The notes: generated from the letters alone by a model not told the origin. 64,000 nucleotides of DNA from Martelella mediterranea DSM 17316 (GCF_002043005.1 NZ_CP020331.1:529080-593079), one strand, 5' to 3'. Counted from the first letter of the stretch, positions 26,986 to 36,088 are shown. Numbers and translations: made by a program.

Positions 26986-27558
26986 ATGGCGCGTCCCAGA
27001 AAACATGATCAGGATAAGATACTCGATGCGGTCGAACGGGTTGTCGCGCGCGACGGCGTGCTGACCGTCGATGCGGTGGCGAAGGAAGCGGGCGTCTCGA
27101 AGGCGACCGTGCTTTATGAACATGCCAGCAAGCGCGCGCTTGTCGCGGCGCTGGTCGATCGCACCATCAAGGCCGACAACGCCTTCAACCAAGCCTGCGC
27201 GGCGGCGTTTGCCGGCGAGGCGGATGCGCCTTTGAAGGGCCGCATCGAGGCCGCCCGGCGCAGCCCGCCCGTGCCCGAGGGCAATCCCGCGGTGCTGAGC
27301 CTCGTCGCCGCCCTGATGCAGGATGCCGATTTGCGCGCGGAGTTTCGCCGCAACCAGAAGACGCTTTCCCGTCAACTGCTGGCGGAAGCAAGCGATCCCC
27401 GGGCCGCACGGCTTGCCTGGCTTGCGCTGGAGGGCCTGAAATACCAGCAGCATCTCGAACTCCATGACTGGGACGAGGCCGAACGCGCGGAAATTCTGCG
27501 CGACATCGAAACCCTCGCCGGCCTTGGCAAAGACGGCATCGGACATGACAATGGCTGA
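26986..27558 (+). CDS. TetR-family transcriptional regulator
   Basis: 190 residues. The N-terminal helix-turn-helix (10-55) reads ILDAVERVVARDGVLTVDAVAKEAGVSKATVLYEHASKRAL, and the C-terminal part looks like TetR_C_37-type ligand domains. The ATG follows directly after the palindromic operator. Its stop overlaps the start of the epimerase gene, so the two form an operon that it probably represses. Confidence 0.9.
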   Translation: MARPRKHDQDKILDAVERVVARDGVLTVDAVAKEAGVSKATVLYEHASKRALVAALVDRTIKADNAFNQACAAAFAGEADAPLKGRIEAARRSPPVPEGNPAVLSLVAALMQDADLRAEFRRNQKTLSRQLLAEASDPRAARLAWLALEGLKYQQHLELHDWDEAERAEILRDIETLAGLGKDGIGHDNG

Positions 27559-28525
27559 AGAGCACGTATTCATCACCGGCGCGTCGGGCTATGTCGGCCG
27601 CAACCTGCTGCGGCACTTCGTCTCCAGGGGCCATCGGGTGACCGGGCTTGTCCGCAGCCCGGAGGCTGCCGAGCGGGTCGCGTCCTGGGGCGCGCGTCCG
27701 GTTCAGGGCGACATGCTGACCGCCGACCTTGCGCCGCTTATGTCCGGCGCGGATGTGCTGATCCACGCAGCGGCCAATGTCGACCATGGAACGGGCTCAA
27801 AGGCGGCATCTGTCAATCCGGAGGGCGCGCGCCGGGTATTGGAAGCGGCAAGGGATGCCGGGGTCAGGAAGATCATTCACATCAGCACGGATTCCGTGCT
27901 GCAGGACGGTCGTCCTCTGCGCAATGTCGAGGAGACCGCGCCCTATCCGGACCGCCCCGCCGGGGCCTATTCGGCCGGCAAGGCCGAGGCGGAGAGGGTC
28001 GCCCGCCGGGCCGCCGCCCAAGGCCAGCATGTCGTCATCCTGCGTCCGCGCATGGTCTGGGGCCGCGATGATACGACCGCGCTTCCGATGCTGGTCGAAG
28101 CCGTGAAGAGCGGCAAGTTCGCCTGGATTTCGGGCGGCGGCTATCGCTCCTCCAGCCTGCATATCGCCAATCTGTGCCATGCCGTGGAGCTTGCCTTTGC
28201 CCGTGGCGGGCGCGGCGAGATCTACCACGTCACCGACGGACCGGCCCGCCCGTTTCGCGAAACCGTCAGCGGCCTGCTCGCAACCCAGGGGCTGGAAGGC
28301 GGGACCAGGAGTGTGCCGCGCGGCGCGCTCTGCATGATTGCCCGCCTTGGCGACGGGCTGTATCGCCTGAGCGGCGGCAGGTTCAGTGGACCGCTGAGCT
28401 ATCAGGACTATGCCACCAGCGCGGTCGAGATCACGCTCGACATCCGAAAGGCGGAACGCGACCTCGGCTATCGGCCGGTGGTTACGTTTGAGGAAGGTCT
28501 GCGCGAATTGCGGGCGCTTCGGTGA
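27545..28525 (+). CDS. NAD-dependent epimerase/dehydratase family protein
   Basis: 326 residues from the ATG at 27545 (a second ATG at 27551 is also possible). The extended-SDR nucleotide site is FITGASGYVGRN and the catalytic YSAGK (YxxxK) is near residue 140. The overall resemblance is to 3-beta-hydroxysteroid-dehydrogenase or sugar-epimerase-like extended SDRs. It overlaps the TetR gene by 14 bp. Confidence 0.85.
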   Translation: MTMAEEHVFITGASGYVGRNLLRHFVSRGHRVTGLVRSPEAAERVASWGARPVQGDMLTADLAPLMSGADVLIHAAANVDHGTGSKAASVNPEGARRVLEAARDAGVRKIIHISTDSVLQDGRPLRNVEETAPYPDRPAGAYSAGKAEAERVARRAAAQGQHVVILRPRMVWGRDDTTALPMLVEAVKSGKFAWISGGGYRSSSLHIANLCHAVELAFARGGRGEIYHVTDGPARPFRETVSGLLATQGLEGGTRSVPRGALCMIARLGDGLYRLSGGRFSGPLSYQDYATSAVEITLDIRKAERDLGYRPVVTFEEGLRELRALR

Positions 28526-28558
28526 CCGCCCGTGATCGGAAGTTGCCGGGCGCTTTCG

Positions 28559-28975
28559 TTATTGCGGGGACCGTTCCGGCATGAGTTGATCGAGGGTCAC
28601 CTCGGCAAACTGCGCCAGAAACAGCGATTCCGCCTGTTCCATCGTGTCTGAAAGCGCCGCGTTGACGCGCTCCTGAACCTTGCAATCAGGATGCTCGCTG
28701 CGGTTTCCGATGGCGAACAAAGTGGGCCGACCAAGGGCCTCGTAGACGGAGAGCAGCGTGATCTGGTGGAGCGGCCGCGCAAGTTGCCAGCCGCCGCCGT
28801 GGCCCTTGCCGGATTTGACATGGCCGGCCTCGCGCAGGCCCGCCATCGTCCGGCGGAACACGGCCGGGTTGGTGCCCATGTTTTTTGCCAGCGCCGCCGA
28901 GGTCAGCGGCTTGTCGACCTGGCCCATATGCAGCAGCACGTGCAGCACATCCGACAGGCGGGTATCCTTGTTCAT
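28559..28975 (-). CDS. Rrf2-family transcriptional regulator without cluster cysteines
   Basis: 138 residues. A winged helix comes first (RLSDVLHVLLHMG, then PLTSAALAKNMGTNPAVFRRTMAGLREAGHV and the wing GKGHGGGWQLARP). Fe-S Rrf2 regulators carry three clustered cysteines. Only one Cys is seen here (EHPDCKV), so an iron-sulphur cluster is unlikely and a YwnA-like type fits better. Divergent from the methyltransferase gene, with an inverted repeat between them. Confidence 0.85.
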   Translation of the reverse strand: MNKDTRLSDVLHVLLHMGQVDKPLTSAALAKNMGTNPAVFRRTMAGLREAGHVKSGKGHGGGWQLARPLHQITLLSVYEALGRPTLFAIGNRSEHPDCKVQERVNAALSDTMEQAESLFLAQFAEVTLDQLMPERSPQ

Positions 28976-28998
28976 CCTGCATTTGCTCCATGGTTTTT

Positions 28999-29055
28999 AT
29001 GTATCAGTTGTTGATGCATGAAATCGGACCTGATATGTAGCTCCAACTGATACAT
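28999..29055. promoter_or_regulatory. Divergent operator region: ATGTATCAGTTG inverted repeat
   Basis: ATGTATCAGTTG (28999-29010) and its exact inverse CAACTGATACAT (29044-29055) lie 33 bp apart. Each arm also sits in a smaller imperfect palindrome (ATGTATCA with TGATGCAT; TGATACATATCA). This looks like two Rrf2 sites serving both directions. Confidence 0.65.
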
Positions 29056-29069
29056 ATCATGAGGTCGCG

Positions 29070-29801
29070 ATGTCCAGCACAGACAGTTTCTTTTCAGCCG
29101 GTTCGCCCGCGGCGAGAGAGCCAACGGCAGGCGCAAAGGCCTTCACCGATCCGGGCGCGGTATCATCCTATGTCAGCGATACGCCCAGAAAGGTGCCCGG
29201 TCTGACCGATCTGCACCGCATGACCACACTTCTGCTCGACGAGCACGCGCCGGAGGCCGCCCATATTCTGGTGGTCGGCGCTGGCGGCGGCCTGGAACTG
29301 AAAGCGATGGCGGAAGCGCGGCCCGGCTGGCGGTTTGACGGCGTCGATCCCTCGGCAGCGATGCTGGATATCGCCCGGAGGGTAACCGCGCCTCATGCCG
29401 AGCGGATCGCGCTTCTCGAAGGGACCGTCGATCAAACCGGGGCCGGCCCTTACGATGGTGCGACATGCCTGCTCACCCTGCATTTCCTCGACAGGGAGGC
29501 GCGCCTGCATACGTTGAGGGAAATCCGTCGCCGCTTGAAGCCGGGCGGCGTGATCGTGGTCGGGCACCACGCCGCACCTGACGGGAATGCCGGGCTCTGG
29601 CTGGAGCGTTCCGCCGCCTTCGCCAATCGTGCCGATGCCGATCGCGTTGGCGCGGCCGCATCGGCAAGGGCGATGCGCGCGCACTTGCCGCTCCTTGCGC
29701 CAGACGAGGAAGAAGCGCTGTTGCGGGAAGCCGGTTTTTCGGCGCCGGCCTTGTTCTATGCCGCCTTCTCGTTTCGCGGCTGGGTCGCAATCGCCGGCTG
29801 A
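29070..29801 (+). CDS. Class I SAM-dependent methyltransferase
   Basis: 243 residues. Motif I is ILVVGAGGGLELKAMAE, the acidic end of strand 2 is FDGVDPSAAMLDIARR, and the post-I region is ATCLLTLHFL. GAGG lies 5 nt before the ATG. It is placed directly after the Rrf2 operator and is likely regulated by that protein. The acceptor substrate is not apparent. Confidence 0.87.
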   Translation: MSSTDSFFSAGSPAAREPTAGAKAFTDPGAVSSYVSDTPRKVPGLTDLHRMTTLLLDEHAPEAAHILVVGAGGGLELKAMAEARPGWRFDGVDPSAAMLDIARRVTAPHAERIALLEGTVDQTGAGPYDGATCLLTLHFLDREARLHTLREIRRRLKPGGVIVVGHHAAPDGNAGLWLERSAAFANRADADRVGAAASARAMRAHLPLLAPDEEEALLREAGFSAPALFYAAFSFRGWVAIAG

Positions 29802-29873
29802 CGGTCGCCGCGATCGCGCGAAAGCCGGTGCGGCGTCGATCAAGCTCTACGATTTCGCCTGTGATCCCGGCGG

Positions 29874-30275
29874 CTAGGCCGCCTTCTCCGGAATGCGGGC
29901 AATCACCTTGATTTCCACGTCGAAGCCGGCAAGCCAGTTGACGCCGACGGCGGTCCAGTTCGGGTAGGGCGCTTCGGGAAACACCTCGTTCTTGACCTCC
30001 ATGAAGTCTGCGAACTGGCGTTCGGGGTCGGTGTGAAAGCTCGTCACGTCGACGATGTCCTCAAGTCCGCATCCGGCGGACGCCAGGACCGCCTTCAGGT
30101 TGGTGAAAGCCTGCCGCGCCTGTTGCCGGTAGTCCGGTTCCGGGCTGCCATCGGCACGGCTGCCGACCTGGCCGGATACGAAAAGAAGGTCGCCCGACCG
30201 GATGGCCGCGGAATAGCCGTGGGCCTCGTAAAGGGCGTGTCGGTCGGCGGGGAAGACGGGTTCTGGCTTGGTCAT
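29874..30275 (-). CDS. RidA/YjgF-family protein lacking the usual carboxylate-binding arginine
   Basis: 133 residues from the ATG at 30275 (GGAG 7 nt upstream). Family features are VSGQVG, the QARQAFTNLKAVLASAG segment and the C-terminal VEIKVIARIP. In RidA enamine deaminases the segment before VEI carries Arg (R-S-C-V-E-V). Here it reads N-W-T-A-V-G-V, so the arginine is absent and imine/enamine deaminase activity is doubtful. Divergent from a TetR gene. Confidence 0.85.
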   Translation of the reverse strand: MTKPEPVFPADRHALYEAHGYSAAIRSGDLLFVSGQVGSRADGSPEPDYRQQARQAFTNLKAVLASAGCGLEDIVDVTSFHTDPERQFADFMEVKNEVFPEAPYPNWTAVGVNWLAGFDVEIKVIARIPEKAA

Positions 30276-30331
30276 TGTCTGGCTCCACTGGCTGGCATGT
30301 TTCGGACTTCTCAGTCTGCGCGTGAAATGAT

Positions 30332-30371
30332 ATACGCAACGTATGTCAAATAGTACACATACGCGGCGTAT
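30332..30371. promoter_or_regulatory. Duplicated TetR-type operator between ridA-like and tetR genes
   Basis: Two near-identical palindromes, ATACGCAACGTAT (30332-30344) and ATACGCGGCGTAT (30359-30371), each followed by GTCAA, are 27 bp apart centre to centre. They probably bind the TetR regulator encoded downstream and control both genes. Confidence 0.75.
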
Positions 30372-30411
30372 GTCAACAGGTGCGCGCCAGCGTTGGAAGG
30401 CGGAGCACGAT

Positions 30412-31002
30412 ATGGCCTCTATGACCCGATCCGAGATGATGGAACAAACCCGCGCCAAGCTGATTGCCGCAGCGCGGCGGGCCTTTGCGGAAAAAGGTTT
30501 CGCCGCCGCATCCATGGACGATCTGACGGCGGCCGCGGGACTGACCCGCGGCGCGCTCTACCATAATTTCGGCGACAAGAAGGGGTTGCTGGCGGCCGTG
30601 GTGGCGCAGGTCGACGGCGAGATCGCGGCGCGGGCGCGGGAGGCGAGCCGGCATATGGAGGGTGCGTGGGAGGCGCTTCTGGCAGAGGGAGTCGCCTATA
30701 TCGAACTGTCGCTCGAACCCGAGGTTCAGCGCATTGTCCTGCTGGACGGTCCCGCCTTTCTCGGCGATCCGTCGCACTGGCCCAGCCAGAGCGCCTGCCT
30801 TGAGGAGACCAAATCGGTCCTCGCCAAGCTGATCGACGCCGGCATCGTCAAAAAGGTGGACGTCGAGGCGGCCGCGCGATTGCTGAACGGGGCGGCGCTC
30901 AATGCGGCGCTCTGGGTGTCGGCCAGCGACAGGCCGGAGGAAACCCTTGCCGGGGCCATCGAGGCTTTCACCGCACTGGCATCCGGGCTTCTCGCCGACT
31001 GA
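30412..31002 (+). CDS. TetR-family transcriptional regulator
   Basis: 196 residues from the ATG at 30412 (GGAG 6 nt upstream). The longer frame back to 30343 would run through the operator. The helix-turn-helix reads LIAAARRAFAEKGFAAASMDDLTAAAGLTRGALYHNFGDKKGL, and the C-terminal part resembles TetR_C_33-type domains. It likely represses itself and the divergent RidA-family gene. Confidence 0.9.
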   Translation: MASMTRSEMMEQTRAKLIAAARRAFAEKGFAAASMDDLTAAAGLTRGALYHNFGDKKGLLAAVVAQVDGEIAARAREASRHMEGAWEALLAEGVAYIELSLEPEVQRIVLLDGPAFLGDPSHWPSQSACLEETKSVLAKLIDAGIVKKVDVEAAARLLNGAALNAALWVSASDRPEETLAGAIEAFTALASGLLAD

Positions 31003-31081
31003 GTTCGGCTCTTTTCGGGCTGGACCGGAAATGATGGCGCGGGCCGCATTGCCGCGACCCTGCGCTTTGCTTGCCTATCAC

Positions 31082-31675
31082 TCAGTTGTGACGGATTTCC
31101 GTGCCGAGAACCTTGAGGCATTCCCGCATGAAGGCGGCCAGCCCGGTCCAGCCCTTGGCCGACACCATCGTGCCATCGACATAGGCCTCTTTCGGCTCGA
31201 CGTCGATATAGGTGCCGCCGACCGCCGCGACCTCCGGGGCGCAGGCGCCGAGACCGGCGACCTTGCGGCCCTTCAGCACGCCGGGCACGGCCATCAGGAT
31301 CTGCACGCCGTGGCAGATCGTGAAGATCGGCTTGCCGGCATCGTGGAAATGCCGGACCATCGCCTGGATGCGCGGATCGGTCCGGATATATTCCGGTCCG
31401 CGGCCGCCCGCGGCATAGACCGCGTCATAGCTGTCGAGCTCGGCCTCGGCCTCGGAGAAGGTCTTGTTGATCTCGGCGAAATGGCCGGGCTTTTCGGTAT
31501 AGGTCTGGTCGCCCTCGAAATCGTGGAGCGAGGTCTTGATCAGGTCGCCTTCGCTCTTGTCCGGGCAGACGACGTGAACCGTGTGGCCGACGGCCTCCAT
31601 GCCCTGTTGATAGACGTAGATTTCATATTCTTCCGTGAATTCGCCGGTGAGCATGAGGATTTTCTTGCCGCTCAT
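31082..31675 (-). CDS. DJ-1/PfpI-family protein
   Basis: 197 residues. The nucleophile elbow is IFTICHGVQ with C121-H122, and an N-terminal Glu lies in TGEFTEEYE. Family members act as glyoxalases, deglycases, proteases or chaperones. It is the last gene of the sugar ABC transport operon, 67 bp after the binding protein, with its own GGAG site. A role in handling reactive carbonyl products of sugar breakdown is possible but only inferred. Confidence 0.88.
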   Translation of the reverse strand: MSGKKILMLTGEFTEEYEIYVYQQGMEAVGHTVHVVCPDKSEGDLIKTSLHDFEGDQTYTEKPGHFAEINKTFSEAEAELDSYDAVYAAGGRGPEYIRTDPRIQAMVRHFHDAGKPIFTICHGVQILMAVPGVLKGRKVAGLGACAPEVAAVGGTYIDVEPKEAYVDGTMVSAKGWTGLAAFMRECLKVLGTEIRHN

Positions 31676-31742
31676 CTCGATCTCCTGATTATGGGATTGA
31701 TCCGTCCGGCCGCCGCGAGGCGACCGGACAGGGTGTTTCGGT

Positions 31743-32708
31743 TCAGAACGGGGAGTTGGGGAAGTAGAACTGGTCCGCGTTCTCAGGCGTGATCAGCGGG
31801 GCGTCCAGCTTGAACGATCCGCGCATCGGCGCCTGGCCCGCGAACTGCGCCGCGGTCATGTACATGGCCGAGGCGATCATCGACGGCGGGTAGGGGGTGG
31901 AGATGGGCGTACGCTCATCGCCTGCCTGCACCATCTCGATCACCTGTTTCATGCCGTTGCCGCCAAGGGCGAACTTGATATCTCCCCGTCCGGCCTGATC
32001 GACGGCCTCGATCACGCCCAGCAGCATGTCATCGTCATTGGCCCAGACCGCATCGATATTCGGATAGCGGGCGAGGTAGTCCTGCATCAGGGTGAACGCT
32101 TCGTCCTGGTTCCAGTTGGCATACTGCATGTCGAGGATTTCGATGTCGGACTGGTCGATGACATCCTTGAAGCCCTGGATGCGTTCGTCATCGATCACGG
32201 TGGGGATGCCGCGCAGCACGACGATCTCGCCCTTGCCGCCCAGTTTGTCGACCAGCCACTTCGCCGTGTTCGCGCCAACGGCGATGTTGTCGCCGGCGAC
32301 ATAAAGGTCCTGGATCGACGGGTCGGAAAGACCCCGGTCCACCACGGTGATGAAGGTGCCGTTCGAGGCGACCTGCTCCACCGGCCCGGTCAGTTCCTCC
32401 GACGTAAACGGCAGGATGACAAGCGCGTCGAGCTCGTTCGTCGCCGAGAGGTCCTCGAGCGAAGACACCTGCGCGGTTGCCGACGAGGCTGTCGAGACGA
32501 TAACATCGATGCTCGGAAATGCGGCCTCGATCTGCTTTTCCGCCTCTTGGGCATGGTAGACCACGCCGCCTGTCCAGCCATGTGTGGCCGCCGGTATGGA
32601 AACCGCGATGGTGAATTCCTTGTCCTGGGCAATAGCGGCGTGCCCGAACAGCGTTCCCGCCACCACTGTGGCCGACAGGAGCGCCGCGCTTCTGGTCTTG
32701 ATTGTCAT
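31743..32708 (-). CDS. Sugar ABC transporter substrate-binding protein (ribose type)
   Basis: 321 residues. The signal peptide ends near GHAAIAQ (residue 28). A Peripla_BP_4-like body follows, with FTIAVSIPAATHGWTGG and hinge-region DAVWANDDDMLLG. A strong AGGAGGAGG ribosome site precedes the ATG. It is the periplasmic receptor for the RbsC/RbsA-like pair upstream. Confidence 0.92.
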   Translation of the reverse strand: MTIKTRSAALLSATVVAGTLFGHAAIAQDKEFTIAVSIPAATHGWTGGVVYHAQEAEKQIEAAFPSIDVIVSTASSATAQVSSLEDLSATNELDALVILPFTSEELTGPVEQVASNGTFITVVDRGLSDPSIQDLYVAGDNIAVGANTAKWLVDKLGGKGEIVVLRGIPTVIDDERIQGFKDVIDQSDIEILDMQYANWNQDEAFTLMQDYLARYPNIDAVWANDDDMLLGVIEAVDQAGRGDIKFALGGNGMKQVIEMVQAGDERTPISTPYPPSMIASAMYMTAAQFAGQAPMRGSFKLDAPLITPENADQFYFPNSPF

Positions 32709-32747
32709 AATTTCCTCCTCCTCTGTTTAGATATGAGCCTCGCCCCT

Positions 32748-33743
32748 TCAGCGAGAGCTGGTGAAGCGGTGAGCCAGCATGGCGATGATGATGATCGCCC
32801 CCTGGACCGCGGCCACGAGGTATTCCGACACCATGTCCGAAAGAACCATGACGTTGGCGATAACCTCGAGAATGAGCGCGCCGGCAACGGTGCCCCAGAT
32901 ATGGGCCTTGCCGCCGCGCAGAAGCGTGCCGCCGATAACGACGGCGGTGATGACCTGAAGCTCCCAGAGCTGGCCGGTGGTCGGCGTGGCGGCGCCAAGG
33001 CGCGGGACGTAGCAGATCGCTGCGACGGCGACGCAGAAGCCCTGTATGACGAAGGCCATGGTCCTGATCCGGCCGACATGCACGCCGGAAAACCGCGCGA
33101 CGTCGGAATTCGAGCCGACGGCGGTGACGCGGCGGCCGTATTTCGTCCGGTAGAGGATGAACGCGCCGAGCAGGGCGATCACGATGGTGATCAGCACAGG
33201 GTAGGGAATACCGAGGAAATCACCGAAATAGACGGGCCGGTAGGCATCCCTGAGGCTGCGATCGATGGACAGCGAGCCGCCATCGGTCATGTAGGTGATG
33301 AAGGCCCGGAAAATCCCCATCGTGCCAAGCGTGACGATGAAGGGCTCAATGCGCCCCACGGTGATGATCAGACCGTTCATCAACCCGCAGAGCGAGCCGA
33401 CGATCAGCGCGACCACAGCGCCCGCCGGGATCGCCCACGGACCAAGGTAAGGAACGAGTGCATTCATGGCCATGATCATGATGCCGACGACGAAGGCCAG
33501 CATCGAACCGACCGACAGATCCAGCCCACCGGTCGCGATCACGAAGGTTGCGCCGACGCCGATAATGGCGATGAAGGCGCTGCGCGTGATGACGTTCAGG
33601 ATATTGTTCGTCGCCATGAAGTTGGAATTGATCATCGTTCCCAGCAGCACGATCAAGGCCAGGGCAATGAACGGAGCGAGGTCGCTCCAGCGGATCTTGA
33701 AGCCCTCTTTTTCCGGAAGTGCTGCGATTTCTGCGCTGCTCAT
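32748..33743 (-). CDS. Sugar ABC transporter permease (RbsC type)
   Basis: 331 residues with about nine hydrophobic segments. The family signature GATFVIATGGLDLSVGSM is at about 63-80. The ATG overlaps the stop of the ATPase gene as ATGA. It forms a carbohydrate-uptake type 2 importer with its neighbours. Confidence 0.92.
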   Translation of the reverse strand: MSSAEIAALPEKEGFKIRWSDLAPFIALALIVLLGTMINSNFMATNNILNVITRSAFIAIIGVGATFVIATGGLDLSVGSMLAFVVGIMIMAMNALVPYLGPWAIPAGAVVALIVGSLCGLMNGLIITVGRIEPFIVTLGTMGIFRAFITYMTDGGSLSIDRSLRDAYRPVYFGDFLGIPYPVLITIVIALLGAFILYRTKYGRRVTAVGSNSDVARFSGVHVGRIRTMAFVIQGFCVAVAAICYVPRLGAATPTTGQLWELQVITAVVIGGTLLRGGKAHIWGTVAGALILEVIANVMVLSDMVSEYLVAAVQGAIIIIAMLAHRFTSSR

Positions 33744-35299
33744 GCGCGTTTCCTCCCCTCGGTATCATGTCTGCTGCTCGCGGCGGCATAGACGACGTTC
33801 TGCTCGGTGATGTCGTCGCCCGCCAGTTCCGCCACGAAACGTCCCGCCCGCATCACCAGCACGCGGTCGGACAGGCCGACGAGTTCGGGCAGTTCGGACG
33901 AGATAACGACGCAGGCCTTGCCCGCCCGGACGAGCTCGTCGATGAAGTGGTAGATCTGGCTCTTGTTGCCGATGTCGATCCCCCGCGTCGGCTCGTCTAT
34001 GATGACGACCGAGGGTTCGGCGAGCATCACCTTGGCCAGCAGCAGCTTCTGCTGGTTGCCGCCCGAAAGCTGCCCGGCCTCCACCGAGAGCGTGCGAACG
34101 CGGATGTCGTAATCCTGAACGGCCGACCGCACGGCGCTTGCTTCCTTCCTGCGGTTGAGACGCAGGCCGGGAAGGATCATGTCGAGTGCCTGCAATGTGA
34201 GGTTCGGCCCCAGCCTCTCGTTGAGAAGGAGGCCTTTGCCCTTGCGGTCCTCGGTCAGGTAGACGACGCCCGCGGCCATCATCGAGCCGACATCTGGCTT
34301 TGCAACGGGCGTGCCGCTGACCGAGACCGTGCGCGCCTGCGCCGGGCGAAGCCCCATCAGCCCTTCGATCAGTTCCGTGCGGCCGGCGCCGATCATGCCG
34401 CCGATGCCGAGGACCTCGCCCGGCCGGACGCTGAAGGAACCGGAGAACCTGCCATGGTCGACGGAGAGCTCCTCGACGCTCAGGATCGGTTCCGCGGTCG
34501 CCGGTTCCCGTTTCGGCGGATAAAGCATGGAGAGCTCCCGCCCGACCATCAATTCGGCCATCTGGCGCTGATCGAGGTCCTGCGCGGGCCAGGTGCCGAT
34601 CATCTTGCCGTCACGCAGCACGGTGACGCGGTCGGCCAGCGCCTCGACCTCTTCCAGCCGGTGGGAGATGTAGAGCACGGCGACGCCATGGGCGCGCAGG
34701 TTCCGGACGATCTCCAGAAGCGCGTCGACCTCGTCATTGGCCAGCATCGCCGTCGGCTCATCCAGGATCACGACCTTGCGATCGTCGAGCAGGGCGCGGG
34801 CGATCTGGACAAGCTGGCGCTGCGCGAGCGGCAGATCGCCCACCCGCGTGGTGGGGCGCGCCGCGGAGCCGACGCGCGCCAGCACCTCGGCCGTGCGGCG
34901 GTTCATCATGCGGTCATCCACGGCAAACCCGCGCGACAGTTCGCGCCCCAGGAAAAGGTTCTCGGCGACGGTGAGATCGGGCGCGAGCAGGATTTCCTGA
35001 TGTACCAGAACCACGCCGGCATCCTCGGCCTGGACGGCGTTGGCGAAGGCGACCGGCTTTCCCGCCATCGACATCGCGCCGGCCGTCGGCGCGGCGTGAC
35101 CCGAAAGCAGCCTCATCAGGGTCGACTTGCCGGCGCCGTTCTCGCCGATGATCGCGTGAACCTCGCCCGCATTTATATCCAGCGTCACATCGCTCAAGAC
35201 CGTGATCGGGCCATAGGCCTTGGAAAGGTCCTCGGCGCGGAGCACAGGCGCTTCCTGCGCCGCGCCGTCAACGGCGGTATCAGTCATAGCGAAGGTCAT
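33740..35299 (-). CDS. Sugar ABC transporter ATPase (RbsA type, two nucleotide-binding domains)
   Basis: 519 residues from the ATG at 35299, which overlaps the GntR stop (ATGA). The first domain has Walker A GENGAGKST and VVILDEPTAML. The second has the degenerate P-loop GIGGMIGAGRTE typical of sugar ATPases, signature LSGGNQQK and VVIIDEPTRGID. The open frame extends upstream through the regulator gene only as an artefact of base composition. Confidence 0.93.
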   Translation of the reverse strand: MTFAMTDTAVDGAAQEAPVLRAEDLSKAYGPITVLSDVTLDINAGEVHAIIGENGAGKSTLMRLLSGHAAPTAGAMSMAGKPVAFANAVQAEDAGVVLVHQEILLAPDLTVAENLFLGRELSRGFAVDDRMMNRRTAEVLARVGSAARPTTRVGDLPLAQRQLVQIARALLDDRKVVILDEPTAMLANDEVDALLEIVRNLRAHGVAVLYISHRLEEVEALADRVTVLRDGKMIGTWPAQDLDQRQMAELMVGRELSMLYPPKREPATAEPILSVEELSVDHGRFSGSFSVRPGEVLGIGGMIGAGRTELIEGLMGLRPAQARTVSVSGTPVAKPDVGSMMAAGVVYLTEDRKGKGLLLNERLGPNLTLQALDMILPGLRLNRRKEASAVRSAVQDYDIRVRTLSVEAGQLSGGNQQKLLLAKVMLAEPSVVIIDEPTRGIDIGNKSQIYHFIDELVRAGKACVVISSELPELVGLSDRVLVMRAGRFVAELAGDDITEQNVVYAAASSRHDTEGRKRA

Positions 35300-35982
35300 T
35301 CGAAGGCCGCCGCGAGCCGGTCCCGCGACCGCTCGATGTGATCGTGCATTGCGTGATAGGCCGCATCCGCGTCGCCGGCGCGGAATGCGGCAAGCAGGCG
35401 CTCGTGCTCCTCCAGCGCCTCCTGGGTCACGCGGCTGTGGAACATCAGGCGGAAGATGTGCAGGTGGATGTGCCGGTCGTTCAGCGCCTGGCGAGCGAAC
35501 TCGTTGTCCGCGACCTTCAGGATCTCGTCGTGAAAATGCGCATCCGCCCGGGCAAAACGGGAATAGCGGCTGTTGCGGCTCACGGGCTGCTCGCCCTTTT
35601 CCATGTCGGCGGCGGCGTTTTCCAGCCGCTCGAGCTTTTCCGGAGTTAGTCTGAGGCAGGCCTGACGGGCGCTCTCCGGCTCCAGCATCAGCCGGAACCT
35701 GTAGAGATCGTCGAATTCCTTCGGGGTCAGCTGGGGCGCGGCGGAGTAGCCGATCAGGTGGGCCTTGCGCACCAGCCCCTCGCGCTCCAGCCGCGTGAGG
35801 GCGTCGCGCACCGGGGTCTGGGAGACATTCAGCTCTCGCGCCAGCTGGTCGATCGGGATTCGCGCTCCCGGCAGGATCTCCAGCGACATGATGCGTTGGT
35901 ATATCTGCTCGTGAACGCTTTCGGAAATGCTCAGTGGCCGTGCGAACCCGGCTTTCTGGTCGTGATCCGTCGCTGCCGCCAT
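35296..35982 (-). CDS. GntR-family (FCD subfamily) transcriptional regulator
   Basis: 228 residues from the ATG at 35982, with GGGGAGG 5 nt upstream; longer starts would run into the operator. The winged helix spans about 20-85 (IPIDQLARELNVSQTPVRDALTRLEREGLV). The all-helical FCD domain follows, with likely metal ligands in DAHFHDEI, RHIHLHIF and MHDHIERS. It heads the sugar importer operon and probably controls both this and the divergent catabolic operon. Confidence 0.9.
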   Translation of the reverse strand: MAAATDHDQKAGFARPLSISESVHEQIYQRIMSLEILPGARIPIDQLARELNVSQTPVRDALTRLEREGLVRKAHLIGYSAAPQLTPKEFDDLYRFRLMLEPESARQACLRLTPEKLERLENAAADMEKGEQPVSRNSRYSRFARADAHFHDEILKVADNEFARQALNDRHIHLHIFRLMFHSRVTQEALEEHERLLAAFRAGDADAAYHAMHDHIERSRDRLAAAFE

Positions 35983-36026
35983 CTGAACCTCCCCGTTCTG
36001 CATTCTTGACATGCTTCGCTTTATCG

Positions 36027-36062
36027 TCGATATGATATCGAATGTCAAATACAATATCATAT
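36027..36062. promoter_or_regulatory. GntR operator region with palindrome and inverted repeat
   Basis: TCGATATGATATCGA (36027-36041) is a perfect 15-bp palindrome. ATATGATAT (36030-36038) recurs inverted as ATATCATAT (36054-36062). This AT-rich island lies between the GntR start and the divergent Ldh2-type gene, as expected for the local regulator. Confidence 0.65.
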
Positions 36063-36088
36063 ACGATTTGATCCGGGAGGGTGGGCAT

